From contig CANLTZ010000002.1 of NCBI GenBank assembly GCA_947494145.1, positions 186,001 through 250,000 of the forward strand: 64,000 nt of DNA, in the 5' to 3' direction. The stretch's first letter is position 1. The number at the start of each line of letters is the position of its first letter. The translations under genes and the position numbers were made by a program. Of this stretch, positions 35,458-43,758 are shown piece after piece. Below the pieces are notes generated by a model. It was not told the DNA's origin. It searched no databases and saw nothing but the letters and a program-made list of their open reading frames with translations. The stretch comes from an uncultured Jannaschia sp. Its GTDB lineage: Bacteria > Pseudomonadota > Alphaproteobacteria > Rhodobacterales > Rhodobacteraceae.

Positions 35458-36690
35458 ATGTACGACTTCGCCATCTTCATGGATTGGATCGAATTCGCGG
35501 TGCGGTGGCTGCATGTCATCACGGCCATCGCCTGGATCGGGTCGTCGTTTTACTTCATCGCGCTCGATCTGGGGCTGAACCGCTCCATCCGCGGACCCGC
35601 AGATGGGGAGGAATGGCAGGTCCATGGCGGCGGGTTCTACCATATCCAGAAGTACCTCGTCGCGCCCGAAGCGATGCCGGAGCATCTGACCTGGTTCAAA
35701 TGGGAAAGCTACGCCACCTGGCTGTCGGGTGCCGCACTGCTTGCCTTGGTCTATTGGCTGGGCGCTGAGTTCTATACCATTGACCCCGAAAAGCTCTCCA
35801 TGACGGCCTGGCAAGCCGCCCTGGTCTCGGCGGCGTTTCTCGCTGTGGGTTGGGTGGGCTATGACCTGCTGTGCAAATCCCCCCTAAAGGAACACCCCAC
35901 CGTCGTTATGTTGGTGCTGTTCGCGGGCATCGTGGCCGCGTCCTGGGCGTTGAACCAGGTCTTCACGGGCCGCGCGGCGGCTTTGCATCTGGGCGCCATG
36001 ACGGCCACGATCATGTCGGCCAACGTCTTCTTCGTCATCATGCCCAATCAGCGGATCGTGGTCGAAGACCTCAAGGCCGGGCGGGTTCCCGACGCCAAAT
36101 ACGGTGCCATCGCCAAGCTGCGCTCGACCCACAACAACTATCTGACATTGCCTGTGATTTTCCTGATGTTGTCCAATCACTACCCGCTGGCGGTGGGCAC
36201 GGATAATGCGTGGATCATTGCGGCGCTGGTCTTCCTGATGGGTGTCACGATCCGGCATTTCTTCAACACGATGCATCTGCGCCAGCCCCGGCCCTGGTGG
36301 ACCTGGGGCGCGACGGCGGTGATTTTCGTGCTGATCATGTGGCTCAGCACCGCGCCCCTGTTCGACACCTATGAAGAGGCCGAAGCGCGCGCGTTGACGC
36401 CTGCCGAATTGCGCTTCGCCTCGGCTGAGGGGTTCGGCGCGGCGGCGGATGTGGTGATCGGCAATTGCTCCATGTGCCACGCGCGGGAACCCGTCTGGCC
36501 CGGCCTGCTTTGGGCGCCCAAGGGCGTGCATCTGGAAACGGAGGCCGACATCGCGGCCCATGCGCGGCAGGTCTATCTGCAAGCCGGGGTCAGCCACGCG
36601 ATGCCGCCAGCGGTGATGGGCCGGCTGGATCCGGTGGATCAAGCGGCCATCGTGAATTGGTATCGGGCAGGCCGCGCTGGGGGCGGGTGA
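35458..36690 (+). CDS. puuD: urate hydroxylase (membrane PuuD with cytochrome c domain)
   Basis: A 410-residue integral membrane urate hydroxylase converting urate to 5-hydroxyisourate. The N-terminal about 300 residues have eight or so helices ('RWLHVITAIAWIGSSFYFIA', 'LTWFKWESYATWLSG', 'MPNQRIVVEDLKAG', 'STHNNYLTLPVIFLMLSNHYP'). The C-terminal domain (about 320-405) is a cytochrome c with Cys-Ser-Met-Cys-His near residue 341, passing electrons to the respiratory chain instead of oxygen. It is last in the PhyH-ureidoglycine hydrolase-uraH-orfX-puuD run and converges on glpR across a repeat element. Confidence 0.95.
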   Translation: MYDFAIFMDWIEFAVRWLHVITAIAWIGSSFYFIALDLGLNRSIRGPADGEEWQVHGGGFYHIQKYLVAPEAMPEHLTWFKWESYATWLSGAALLALVYWLGAEFYTIDPEKLSMTAWQAALVSAAFLAVGWVGYDLLCKSPLKEHPTVVMLVLFAGIVAASWALNQVFTGRAAALHLGAMTATIMSANVFFVIMPNQRIVVEDLKAGRVPDAKYGAIAKLRSTHNNYLTLPVIFLMLSNHYPLAVGTDNAWIIAALVFLMGVTIRHFFNTMHLRQPRPWWTWGATAVIFVLIMWLSTAPLFDTYEEAEARALTPAELRFASAEGFGAAADVVIGNCSMCHAREPVWPGLLWAPKGVHLETEADIAAHARQVYLQAGVSHAMPPAVMGRLDPVDQAAIVNWYRAGRAGGG

Positions 36691-36724
36691 GTCAGGGCGT
36701 GAGCAATGGAGGCCAAGCTGCGCT

Positions 36725-36892
36725 GGACCGGAATCAAGCCCGCAGGGCGCCGGTCCATCGACGGGCCGCCCCCACGGCCCGGCGATTTGTTTGACATTGG
36801 TCCGAAGCACCGGGCTTTCGCGGATGTGGTTGCCATCAAGCGCGATAGCTGATCGGCCTGATCGCCGAACCGCGGCCCGTCGATGGACCGGC
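36725..36892 (-). repeat. dispersed repeat family 2, copy a, with distant inverted arm
   Basis: On the minus strand 36767-36725 reads GGCCCGTCGATGGACCGGCG, CCCTGCGGGCTTGATTCCGG, TCC: 39 of 43 bases match 44648-44690 on the plus strand. GCCGGTCCATCGACGGGCCG (36749-36768) has an exact reverse complement at 36873-36892, so the 104-base spacer could be looped out. It lies between the convergent puuD and glpR ends. No gene is in the gap. A bidirectional terminator or mobile-element remnant is possible. Confidence 0.75.
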
Positions 36893-36947
36893 TGCTCACC
36901 TGAATTGCAGAAGGTGGTCTTTTAGCGGCCCGACGACGCGCGCGTCC

Positions 36948-37706
36948 TCACGCCCCCACCGCCACCAATATCTCCGTCCCACTCTCAGCGCACAGACCCC
37001 GCAACGACGCAGGCGGCGCTACATCCGTCACCCACACATCCACTTGCTCCAGCGACGCAATCCGCACCGGCGCTTGACGCCCGAGCTTACCACCATCGGC
37101 CACCAAAATGCGGCGGCGGGCCTGGCGCAGGATGGCCTGGGCCACCTCCACCTCGCCTGGATCGAAATCCAGCAGGTCACCTGACGCGTCCAGGGCCGAG
37201 CAGCCGATCACCGCGATATCCACCTTGAAGCGCGCCACGGCGGCGGCGGCTATGGGGCCGATCAGGCCCCCATCGGCGCGGCGCAGCGTGCCACCGGTGA
37301 CCACCACTTCGGCCTCGGTTTCCGCCAAAGTCGTGGCGACGTTGAGGTTGTTGGTGACCACCATGAGCCCCGCATGGGCACGCAATGCGTGGGCCACGGC
37401 CTCGGTCGTCGTTCCGATATTCAGAAAGACCGACGCCCGGTCGGGCACCAGACCCGCCGTGGCGCGGCCAATGGCGGCCTTGGCCTCCGCCCCCAGGGCG
37501 CGGCGATCCGCATAGCCGATATTGCTCACGCCCGACGGCAGGACGGCCCCGCCATGGACACGGGTCAGGCGCCCCGCCTCCGACAGATCGGATAGGTCGC
37601 GGCGAATGGTCTGGACGGTGACGCCCAAGGTTTCGGCCAGACCGTCCACGGTGACGCGCCCGTCGCGGCGGGCGATGTCGAGGATCTGGGGATGACGGAA
37701 GCTCAT
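36948..37706 (-). CDS. glpR: DeoR-family repressor, GlpR-like
   Basis: A 252-residue DeoR-type regulator. The N-terminal HTH has 'RHPQILDIARRDGRVTVDGL' and 'LGVTVQTIRRDLSDLSEAG', followed by 'RLTRVHGGAVLP', the family signature. The sugar-phosphate-sensing domain has 'LNIGTTTEAVAHAL' and 'VVTNNLNVATTL', and 'DFDPGEVEVAQAIL' near the C terminus. Its position divergent from glpD makes it the likely glycerol-3-phosphate-responsive repressor of glpD and of itself. I chose the ATG at 37706; the frame is open to 37802 but would cover the intergenic operator region. Confidence 0.9.
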   Translation of the reverse strand: MSFRHPQILDIARRDGRVTVDGLAETLGVTVQTIRRDLSDLSEAGRLTRVHGGAVLPSGVSNIGYADRRALGAEAKAAIGRATAGLVPDRASVFLNIGTTTEAVAHALRAHAGLMVVTNNLNVATTLAETEAEVVVTGGTLRRADGGLIGPIAAAAVARFKVDIAVIGCSALDASGDLLDFDPGEVEVAQAILRQARRRILVADGGKLGRQAPVRIASLEQVDVWVTDVAPPASLRGLCAESGTEILVAVGA

Positions 37707-37718
37707 CGGCACCTCACA

Positions 37719-37790
37719 GTTCGTTTCGCTGCGGATACCACCATTGCACGCGTCAAAAGGAAAGCGTAGTTGTTCGATTATGTTCGTTTT
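37719..37790. promoter_or_regulatory. putative GlpR operators (TTCG repeats) between glpR and glpD
   Basis: The divergent gap holds two pairs of TTCG: 37720 and 37725 next to the glpR start, and 37773 and 37783 (TGTTCGATTATGTTCG) next to the glpD start. Direct TTCG-rich repeats are a common style of DeoR-type operator. No other TTCG cluster is this dense nearby. Inferred. Confidence 0.45.
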
Positions 37791-37800
37791 GGAGGCTCCC

Positions 37801-39375
37801 ATGCGCGATTCCTACGACCTTTTCATCATCGGCGGCGGCATCAATGGCTGCGGCATCGCGCGGGATGCGGCGGGGCGCGGCCTGTCCGTGGGGCTCGCCG
37901 AAATGGGCGATCTGGCCGGGGCCACGTCTTCGTCTTCCACGAAACTCTTCCATGGGGGCCTGCGCTACCTGGAATATTGGGAGGTCCGGCTGGTGCGCGA
38001 AGCCCTGCTGGAACGCGATGTGCTGTTGCGCAACATGCCCCATATCAGCTGGCCCATGCGCTTCGTTCTGCCGCTCTCGCCCGAGATGCGGTTCGAAGGC
38101 GGCACGCCCACATCGAAGCTGCTGGGGACGGTGATGCCGTGGCTCAAGGGCAAGCGGCCCGATTGGCTGATCCGCACGGGGTTGGCCATGTATGACGCGC
38201 TGGCGAAGTCCAAGATCATGCCGGGCACGCGCTCCATTTCGCTGGACGGCACGCCCGAAGGCGCACCGCTAGAGGACCGGTTCCACAAGGCCTTCGAGTA
38301 TTCCGACGCCTGGGTCGAAGATTCGCGTCTGGTGGTCCTGAACGCCCGCGACGCCGCCGCGCGGGGCGCCGATGTCAACGTGCGCACCAAGGTGATCAGC
38401 GCGGAACGCGATGGCGACGAATGGGTGATCACGCTGGACGGCGAACGCAGCGGTGATGTGCGCGCTAAGATGCTGGTCAACGCGGCGGGGCCTTGGGTCG
38501 GTGACGTCATCCACGGTGTGATGCGGGCCAACACACCCGAAGGCGTGCGGCTGGTCCGCGGCAGTCATATCGTGACCAAGCGACTTTACGATCACGACAA
38601 ATGCTATTTCTTTCAAGGGGCTGATGGGCGGATCATCTTTTCGATCCCATATGAATACGACTATACCCTGATCGGGACGACCGACGCGGAACACGACGAC
38701 CCGGACCGCGCCCCCGAGTGCACGGATGCGGAGCGGGATTACCTGCTGAACTTCGCCAACGGCTATTTCAAACGCGATCTGAGCGCCGACGACGTGGTCT
38801 GGACCTATTCCGGCGTGCGCCCGCTTTACGATGACGGGGCCAGTTCGGCCACGGCGGCGACGCGGGAATATGTGCTGAAGGTGGATACGACCGGCGGGGC
38901 GCCGGTGCTGAACGTCTTCGGCGGCAAGATCACCACGTTCCGGCGGCTGGCCGAGAACGCCATGGACAAGATCGAGGCGCATCTGCCGACCCTGTCCGGC
39001 AAGTGGACACATAACGCACCGCTACCCGGCGGGGATTTCCCGGTGGACGGGCAGCGCGCGCAGGTGGCAACGTTGCAAGCCGCCTATCCGTTTCTGGACG
39101 ACCATTGGGCCCTGCGCTTGGTCCGGGCTTACGGCACCGAGGCGGCAGAAGTCTTGGGCGAGGCCAAGACGGCGGCTGATTTGGGCGAAGATTTCGGCGC
39201 CACGCTGACGGCGGCCGAGGTCGCCTGGCAGATGGACCGGGAATGGGCGCGCGAGGCGGCGGACGTGCTTTGGCGCCGCACCAAGCTGGGGCTGCGGTTG
39301 GATGAGGCGCAGGTCGCGCGGCTCGGGGCGTGGATGGCAGAACGGCGCGCGGGGGCCGCTGCGGCGGCGGAGTAG
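37801..39375 (+). CDS. glpD: aerobic glycerol-3-phosphate dehydrogenase
   Basis: A 524-residue membrane-associated flavoenzyme oxidising sn-glycerol-3-phosphate to dihydroxyacetone phosphate and feeding quinones. It has the FAD motif 'DLFIIGGGINGCGIARDAAG', then 'GDLAGATSSSSTKLFHGGLRYLE' (in parts), the signature for GlpD, plus 'VNAAGPWVGDV' and 'VRGSHIVTKRLY', and the C-terminal domain after about residue 390. Length is normal. GGAGG lies 5 bases before the ATG. Divergent from glpR; no glycerol kinase or transporter is in the window. Confidence 0.95.
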   Translation: MRDSYDLFIIGGGINGCGIARDAAGRGLSVGLAEMGDLAGATSSSSTKLFHGGLRYLEYWEVRLVREALLERDVLLRNMPHISWPMRFVLPLSPEMRFEGGTPTSKLLGTVMPWLKGKRPDWLIRTGLAMYDALAKSKIMPGTRSISLDGTPEGAPLEDRFHKAFEYSDAWVEDSRLVVLNARDAAARGADVNVRTKVISAERDGDEWVITLDGERSGDVRAKMLVNAAGPWVGDVIHGVMRANTPEGVRLVRGSHIVTKRLYDHDKCYFFQGADGRIIFSIPYEYDYTLIGTTDAEHDDPDRAPECTDAERDYLLNFANGYFKRDLSADDVVWTYSGVRPLYDDGASSATAATREYVLKVDTTGGAPVLNVFGGKITTFRRLAENAMDKIEAHLPTLSGKWTHNAPLPGGDFPVDGQRAQVATLQAAYPFLDDHWALRLVRAYGTEAAEVLGEAKTAADLGEDFGATLTAAEVAWQMDREWAREAADVLWRRTKLGLRLDEAQVARLGAWMAERRAGAAAAAE

Positions 39376-39432
39376 GGCGTCGCCTGCTTCCCATGGACCG
39401 GCTCTGCCCGCCGCCGCATGGGGGCTCGCGCG

Positions 39433-40716
39433 TCAGTTGCAGTAAAGCAAGTCCTGAAACCGGGCCCGCAGCGCACGGGCTTCGGGTGCGACCAGCAACG
39501 GGTCCTCCCGAAGTGCTCGGGCGATCAATGCGGCGATGGCAGGGGCATCCGCCGCCCTGACACGTCGGCGGGCCAATTCGGGTGTACCCAGGCGCAGACC
39601 GTTCAGGTCTCCGTCGATTTCGGGCAGGGGCAGACCGATGCCGCAGGTCAGAAAGCCCGCCTGTTCAAGGCGTTTGGCTGTCGTCTGACCGCCCCCGAAA
39701 GGTCGGGCATCAAGCGCGAATTGATGGCTGTCGGTTGTGCCATGGACAGGCAGATCTTGCACCCGCAGTGCTTCAGCCAGGGCAGCCGCCAGGTCCACCA
39801 TGGCGCGGGCATAGGCCGCCCCGTGGATGCACCAATCTTGCAGCGTGACGGCCAGGGCTGCGGTGCGGGCCACGTCGAAATTCGCGGTCAGGCCGGGGAA
39901 GGCGGTGGCCTCCAACGCCTGGGCGATGTCGGGTTCGTTGGTGACGATCAAACCACCCGCCGGGCCGCCCAGCGACTTATAGGTGGACATGGTCATCAGA
40001 TGCGCGCCTTCGGCCAGCGGGTCGGGCCAGGTGCCGCCCGCGATGGGTCCACAAAGATGGGCGGCGTCGAACATCAGATGCGCGCCCACCTCGTCGGCGA
40101 TCTCACGCAAGGCAGGGACTGGGTGGGGGTGCAGGTTGAGCGAGGCACCGATCGTGATGAGGCGCGGTTTGACCTTGCGGGCCAGGCTGCGCAGTGCGTC
40201 CACATCCACGGAATACCGCGCGGCATCCACCGGGGCAGGGTGGATCGTGAGGCCATAGAGCCCCGCGCAACCGGCCTGGTGGTGTGTGACGTGGCCGCCG
40301 ATGGAGGCGGGCGGGGCGATCACGGTGTCGCCGGGCCGGGCCAGCGCCATGAACGCCATCAGGTTCGCCATGGCGCCCGAAGGCACGCGAAATTCGGCGA
40401 AACGCGCGCGGAAGACGGCACAGGCAAGGCGGGCGGCGATGGTCTCGATCCGCTCGGCATGGGCCAGGCCCATTTCATATTTCTCACCCGGATAGCCCAG
40501 GGACGGGCGGCTGCCGATGCCCGACGCCAGCAGCGCCTCGGCCCGCGGGTTCATCACATTGGTGGCGGGGTTGAGGTTGAAGGCCGTGTCATGGGCCGCG
40601 CGCAAGTCTGCGGCAGCGGCCTCGACTTCGGCCACGGGGTCGGCAGGCAGGGGCAGGGCTTCGATGCGGGCGCGGGCGGCGTCGGGCAGCCAGGGGCGGG
40701 GGGCAAGATCGGTCAT
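39433..40716 (-). CDS. serine hydroxymethyltransferase-like PLP enzyme
   Basis: A 427-residue fold-type I PLP protein with the SHMT outline: 'FNLNPATNVMNPRAEALLASGIGSRPSLGYPGEKYE' region (pieces), 'SGAMANLMAFMALARPGD' and 'HLMFDAAHLCGPIAGG'. The Schiff-base lysine lies in 'MTMSTYKSLGGPAGG' where GlyA has STTHKTLRGPRGG, so the His before Lys and the Arg after it are lost. That argues for a different substrate, such as alpha-methylserine or another beta-hydroxy amino acid. It is divergent from a LysR gene that may regulate it. Confidence 0.8.
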   Translation of the reverse strand: MTDLAPRPWLPDAARARIEALPLPADPVAEVEAAAADLRAAHDTAFNLNPATNVMNPRAEALLASGIGSRPSLGYPGEKYEMGLAHAERIETIAARLACAVFRARFAEFRVPSGAMANLMAFMALARPGDTVIAPPASIGGHVTHHQAGCAGLYGLTIHPAPVDAARYSVDVDALRSLARKVKPRLITIGASLNLHPHPVPALREIADEVGAHLMFDAAHLCGPIAGGTWPDPLAEGAHLMTMSTYKSLGGPAGGLIVTNEPDIAQALEATAFPGLTANFDVARTAALAVTLQDWCIHGAAYARAMVDLAAALAEALRVQDLPVHGTTDSHQFALDARPFGGGQTTAKRLEQAGFLTCGIGLPLPEIDGDLNGLRLGTPELARRRVRAADAPAIAALIARALREDPLLVAPEARALRARFQDLLYCN

Positions 40717-40747
40717 GGGGGATGTGTGGAAGGGTGGCGCCTAGTGG

Positions 40748-40787
40748 TCAATTCAGGTTTAATGAAATTGAGGGTCAGATAATCTGA
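40748..40787. promoter_or_regulatory. two inverted repeats between the SHMT-like and LysR genes
   Basis: TCAAT-n14-ATTGA spans 40748-40771 and contains a T-n11-A LysR-box spacing. Right after it TCAGAT-A-ATCTGA (40775-40787) is a perfect 13-base palindrome ending 8 bases before the LysR start. Together they look like a LysR operator serving both divergent genes. Inferred from symmetry and position. Confidence 0.5.
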
Positions 40788-40795
40788 GGGTCCCT

Positions 40796-41635
40796 ATGTC
40801 GGTCAAACCTCCGCCCGTGCCCGATCTGCCGCTTGGTGCCCTGCGGGCCATGGAAGCGGCGGGGCGGTTGGGGGGCTTTGCGCCTGCCGCTGCGGAACTT
40901 GGCGTGACGCCGGGCGCCATCACCGCCCATGTCAAAGCGTTGGAGGCGCGGTTGGGTGTCGCCCTTTTCACGCGCGGCGCCAGGGGCGTGTCACTGACAG
41001 AGGCCGGGCGGCGGGCCATGCCCGCGCTGACGCAGGCCTTCGATGCGATGGACGCGGCCAAGGCGGCCTTGCGGGCAGAGGCCGCGCCGCTGAGCCTCTC
41101 CATCGCGGCGCTGCCCGCGGTGGCGCAACTTTGGCTGAGGCCGCGCATAGCGCTGATGGATAAGGCGTTTCCGGGGGTGAACGTCTCGATCGCGGCCATG
41201 GAAGGACTGCCGGTGGCGAAACGCGCGGCCTTCGACATCACCGTCTTCATGGGGCCCGGAGGGCGCGACGCTCTGGTGCCTGTGGCCGCGCCCGGCGCCG
41301 AAGGTGCGCCACGACTTACGGATGCGGCCTGGGCCGGGGATTGGGCGCGCTGGCAGGACGGCGCGCCTGATACCTGGCCGCCGGGGCGGGGCACAGGGCC
41401 TGTCCATTCGCTTTATGCCTTGGCGGTGGACGATGCCTTGCAGGGGCGCGGTGTGCTGATGGCGCGATTGTCCTTGGTGGCCGAGCTGATCGCCGCCGGT
41501 CGGTTGGTCGAACTCGGCCCCCGTGTGCCCATCGCGGAAGGCATCGTCGCAAGGCCCCGCAACGCCGCCCCGGCCACCCAGCGGGCGGTCAGGTGGTTGC
41601 AGGCGCGCATCGAAGGTGACAGCGTTGCGCCATGA
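40796..41635 (+). CDS. LysR-family transcriptional regulator
   Basis: A 279-residue regulator with the LysR HTH ('LPLGALRAMEAAGRLGGFAP', 'AAELGVTPGAITAHVKALEARLGVALFTRGARGVSLTEAG' in parts) and a GcvA-like C-terminal effector domain ending 'RAVRWLQARI'. It is closest in style to GcvA/TrpI regulators of amino-acid genes. Its stop overlaps the SGNH hydrolase start by 4 bases, so it leads a four-gene plus-strand unit, and it is divergent from the SHMT-like gene. Either could be its target. Confidence 0.92.
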   Translation: MSVKPPPVPDLPLGALRAMEAAGRLGGFAPAAAELGVTPGAITAHVKALEARLGVALFTRGARGVSLTEAGRRAMPALTQAFDAMDAAKAALRAEAAPLSLSIAALPAVAQLWLRPRIALMDKAFPGVNVSIAAMEGLPVAKRAAFDITVFMGPGGRDALVPVAAPGAEGAPRLTDAAWAGDWARWQDGAPDTWPPGRGTGPVHSLYALAVDDALQGRGVLMARLSLVAELIAAGRLVELGPRVPIAEGIVARPRNAAPATQRAVRWLQARIEGDSVAP

Positions 41636-42294
41636 CTACGATCCTCGTCTTCGGCGACAGCAATTCCCACGGCACCCTTCCGATATCGAGGATCGGTCAG
41701 CTTGATCGCCACCCCCCAGACGCGCGGTGGCCGGATATCGTCGGCCAAGTCCTGGGGGTCACGGTCATCAACGAAGGCCATCCGGGGCGCACCAGTGTCC
41801 ATGACGACCCCATAGATGGCGCCCACAAGAACGGGGCGCGCGCGCTGCCCGTGCTGCTGGAAAGCCATCGCCCAGTGGACTTGGTAGCGATCATGCTGGG
41901 CACCAATGATTGCAAGGCGCGATTTGGCCTGCGCGGCTGGGATATCGCCGCAGGCTTGGGCAAGCTGGCGCAGGCGGTCCGGGCCTCCGATGCGGGGCCG
42001 GCTGGGCGCGCGCCCGATGTGCTGCTGATCGCGCCTGTCCCGGTGGAGGAAGCGGGCGTGTTGGCAGAGATGTTCCAGGGCGGCCGCGCCCGGTCCCGGG
42101 CCATCGCACCCGCTTTGCGCGGCGAGGCCGATCGGCTCGGCTGCGGCTTCTTCGATGCCGGCCGCGTAGCCGAAGTGGACCCGCTGGACGGGGTGCATAT
42201 GGGGGCCGCGGCGCAGCGCGCCTTGGGCATGGCGCTGGCCGATGCGGTGGGCGCAAGGTTGGAGGAGGGGAGAGGACATGCTGAAAGGGATTGA
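41632..42294 (+). CDS. SGNH/GDSL-family hydrolase
   Basis: A 220-residue SGNH esterase. Block I is 'ILVFGDSNSHGTLP' with the nucleophile Ser, block III 'VAIMLGTNDCKARFG' (Gly/Asn oxyanion), block V 'DPLDGVHMGAAAQ' (Asp-His). There is no signal peptide, so it is cytoplasmic. The family deacylates sugars or lipids. Being coupled at both ends (4-base overlap with lysR, 17-base overlap with the RbsD/FucU gene) it may release a sugar for the mutarotase and kinase that follow. The substrate is not known. Confidence 0.9.
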   Translation: MTTILVFGDSNSHGTLPISRIGQLDRHPPDARWPDIVGQVLGVTVINEGHPGRTSVHDDPIDGAHKNGARALPVLLESHRPVDLVAIMLGTNDCKARFGLRGWDIAAGLGKLAQAVRASDAGPAGRAPDVLLIAPVPVEEAGVLAEMFQGGRARSRAIAPALRGEADRLGCGFFDAGRVAEVDPLDGVHMGAAAQRALGMALADAVGARLEEGRGHAERD

Positions 42295-42727
42295 TCCGCG
42301 GCTTGACGCAGAGGTGCTGCATGTGCTGCGCGCTATGGGCCACGGCGACACACTGATTTTGTGTGACACGAACTTCCCCGCCGACACCATGTCCCGGGGC
42401 ACTGTCCGCGGGTCGCTGGTGACCATGGACAATCTATTGCTCGCCGAAGCCTGCGGCGCCATCCTTAGCGTCTTGCCGCTGGACACCTTTGTCGACGATT
42501 TCGCCGCCCGGATGGAGGTCGTGGATGCCCCCGACACCATCCCCGACGTGCAGCAAGAAGTGGCCGACGCTATCCGCGCCACCGGAGAGGCGCGGCCCAT
42601 GGTGCCGGTCGAGCGCTTCGCCTTCTATGACATGGCGCGTCAGGCCTATGCCGTGATCCGCACCGGCGAGCGGCGGTTTTATGGCTGCATCATGCTGCGC
42701 AAGGGGGTCATCGGGCCAGATGGGTAA
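42278..42727 (+). CDS. RbsD/FucU family sugar mutarotase
   Basis: A 149-residue protein of the RbsD/FucU family, which interconvert alpha and beta anomers of ribose or fucose. It has 'LKGIDPRLDAEVLHVLRAMGHGD' (the catalytic His region, in parts), 'ILCDTNFPADTM' and the C-terminal 'FYGCIMLRKGVI'; the length and Tyr/Gly ending favour FucU over RbsD. AGAGG precedes the ATG. It overlaps its upstream and downstream neighbours (17 and 8 bases), forming a tight operon with a ribokinase. Confidence 0.92.
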   Translation: MLKGIDPRLDAEVLHVLRAMGHGDTLILCDTNFPADTMSRGTVRGSLVTMDNLLLAEACGAILSVLPLDTFVDDFAARMEVVDAPDTIPDVQQEVADAIRATGEARPMVPVERFAFYDMARQAYAVIRTGERRFYGCIMLRKGVIGPDG

Positions 42728-43637
42728 CGTCGTCGTCTTGGGCATCTTCGTGGCCGATGCCACCTTCCGCGCCGACCGCCAGCCCAAGATCGGCGAGACG
42801 CTGTTGGGCCGCAGCTTTGCCTTGGGCCCCGGGGGCAAGGGGTCGAACCAGGCGGTTGCGGCAGGGCGCGCGGGCGCAGACGTCACCATGCTAACCCGGC
42901 TGTGCCGGGACACGTTCGGTGCCATGGCGAAACAGGTCTGGGCTGAGGCCGGTGTGACCTCCGCGGCGATCGAGGGCGACACGCCCACGGGGGCGGCGTT
43001 CATCTTCATCGAGCACGGCACGGGCGACAACGCCATCATCGTCGCCCCGGGGGCCGCGGGTGAGTTGTCGGTTTCCGATATCGAGGCGAATGCGGATCTG
43101 ATCGGCGGCGCCTCGGTCTTCATGACGCAGTTGGAGCAGCCCATGGCGGCGGCGTTTCGGGCTTTGGACGTGGCGCGCGCAGGCGGTGCTGTGACCATTT
43201 TGAACCCGGCGCCGGGCGCGGCCTTGCCGGATGGGATGCTGGCTTTGTGCGATTACGTCACGCCCAACGAGACCGAGGCAGAGGATCTGACCGGCATCCC
43301 GGTGACCGACCAGGACAGCGCGCGCGCGGCGGCGGCGGCCTTGCTGGAGGCAGGTGTTCAAAAGGCCGCGGTACTGACGCTCGGGGCGCAGGGGGCTTAT
43401 TATCACGGGGCGGAGCACAGTCTTCTTGTGCCCGCCTTCAATGCAGGCCCAGTGGCCGAAACCACGGGCGCGGGCGACGCTTTCAACGGCGCCTTCGCCA
43501 CCGCCTTGGCCGAAGGCCGAGACCCGGTGGAGGCCGCGCGGTTCGGCTGCGCCACGGCTGCGATTTCTGTGACACGGCCCGGAGCGGCGGCGTCGATGCC
43601 GCTGCGCGCCGAGATCGACGCGCTGTTGGCAGGCTGA
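42720..43637 (+). CDS. rbsK: ribokinase (PfkB family)
   Basis: A 305-residue PfkB-family sugar kinase. It has the N-terminal 'LGRSFALGPGGKGSNQAVAAGRAGADV' (substrate glycines, in parts), 'NPAPGAALPDGM', 'TPNETEAEDLTG', and the ATP/anion motif 'ETTGAGDAFNGAFATAL' with the catalytic Asp. Ribose or a similar pentose is the likely substrate. The ATG overlaps the mutarotase gene by 8 bases. No sugar ABC transporter is in the window, so uptake must be encoded elsewhere. Confidence 0.92.
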   Translation: MGNVVVLGIFVADATFRADRQPKIGETLLGRSFALGPGGKGSNQAVAAGRAGADVTMLTRLCRDTFGAMAKQVWAEAGVTSAAIEGDTPTGAAFIFIEHGTGDNAIIVAPGAAGELSVSDIEANADLIGGASVFMTQLEQPMAAAFRALDVARAGGAVTILNPAPGAALPDGMLALCDYVTPNETEAEDLTGIPVTDQDSARAAAAALLEAGVQKAAVLTLGAQGAYYHGAEHSLLVPAFNAGPVAETTGAGDAFNGAFATALAEGRDPVEAARFGCATAAISVTRPGAAASMPLRAEIDALLAG

Positions 43638-43758
43638 GGCTGGATCGGCGGGCGCGCAGGACGTATGTTAATCGTATAGGGTCAACTGGGTCGCATCCGC
43701 ATCCCTGGGGGCCGCGGCCTTCCATGGGGCCATGAATCAAGTGTTGGGGGACGCTCAG

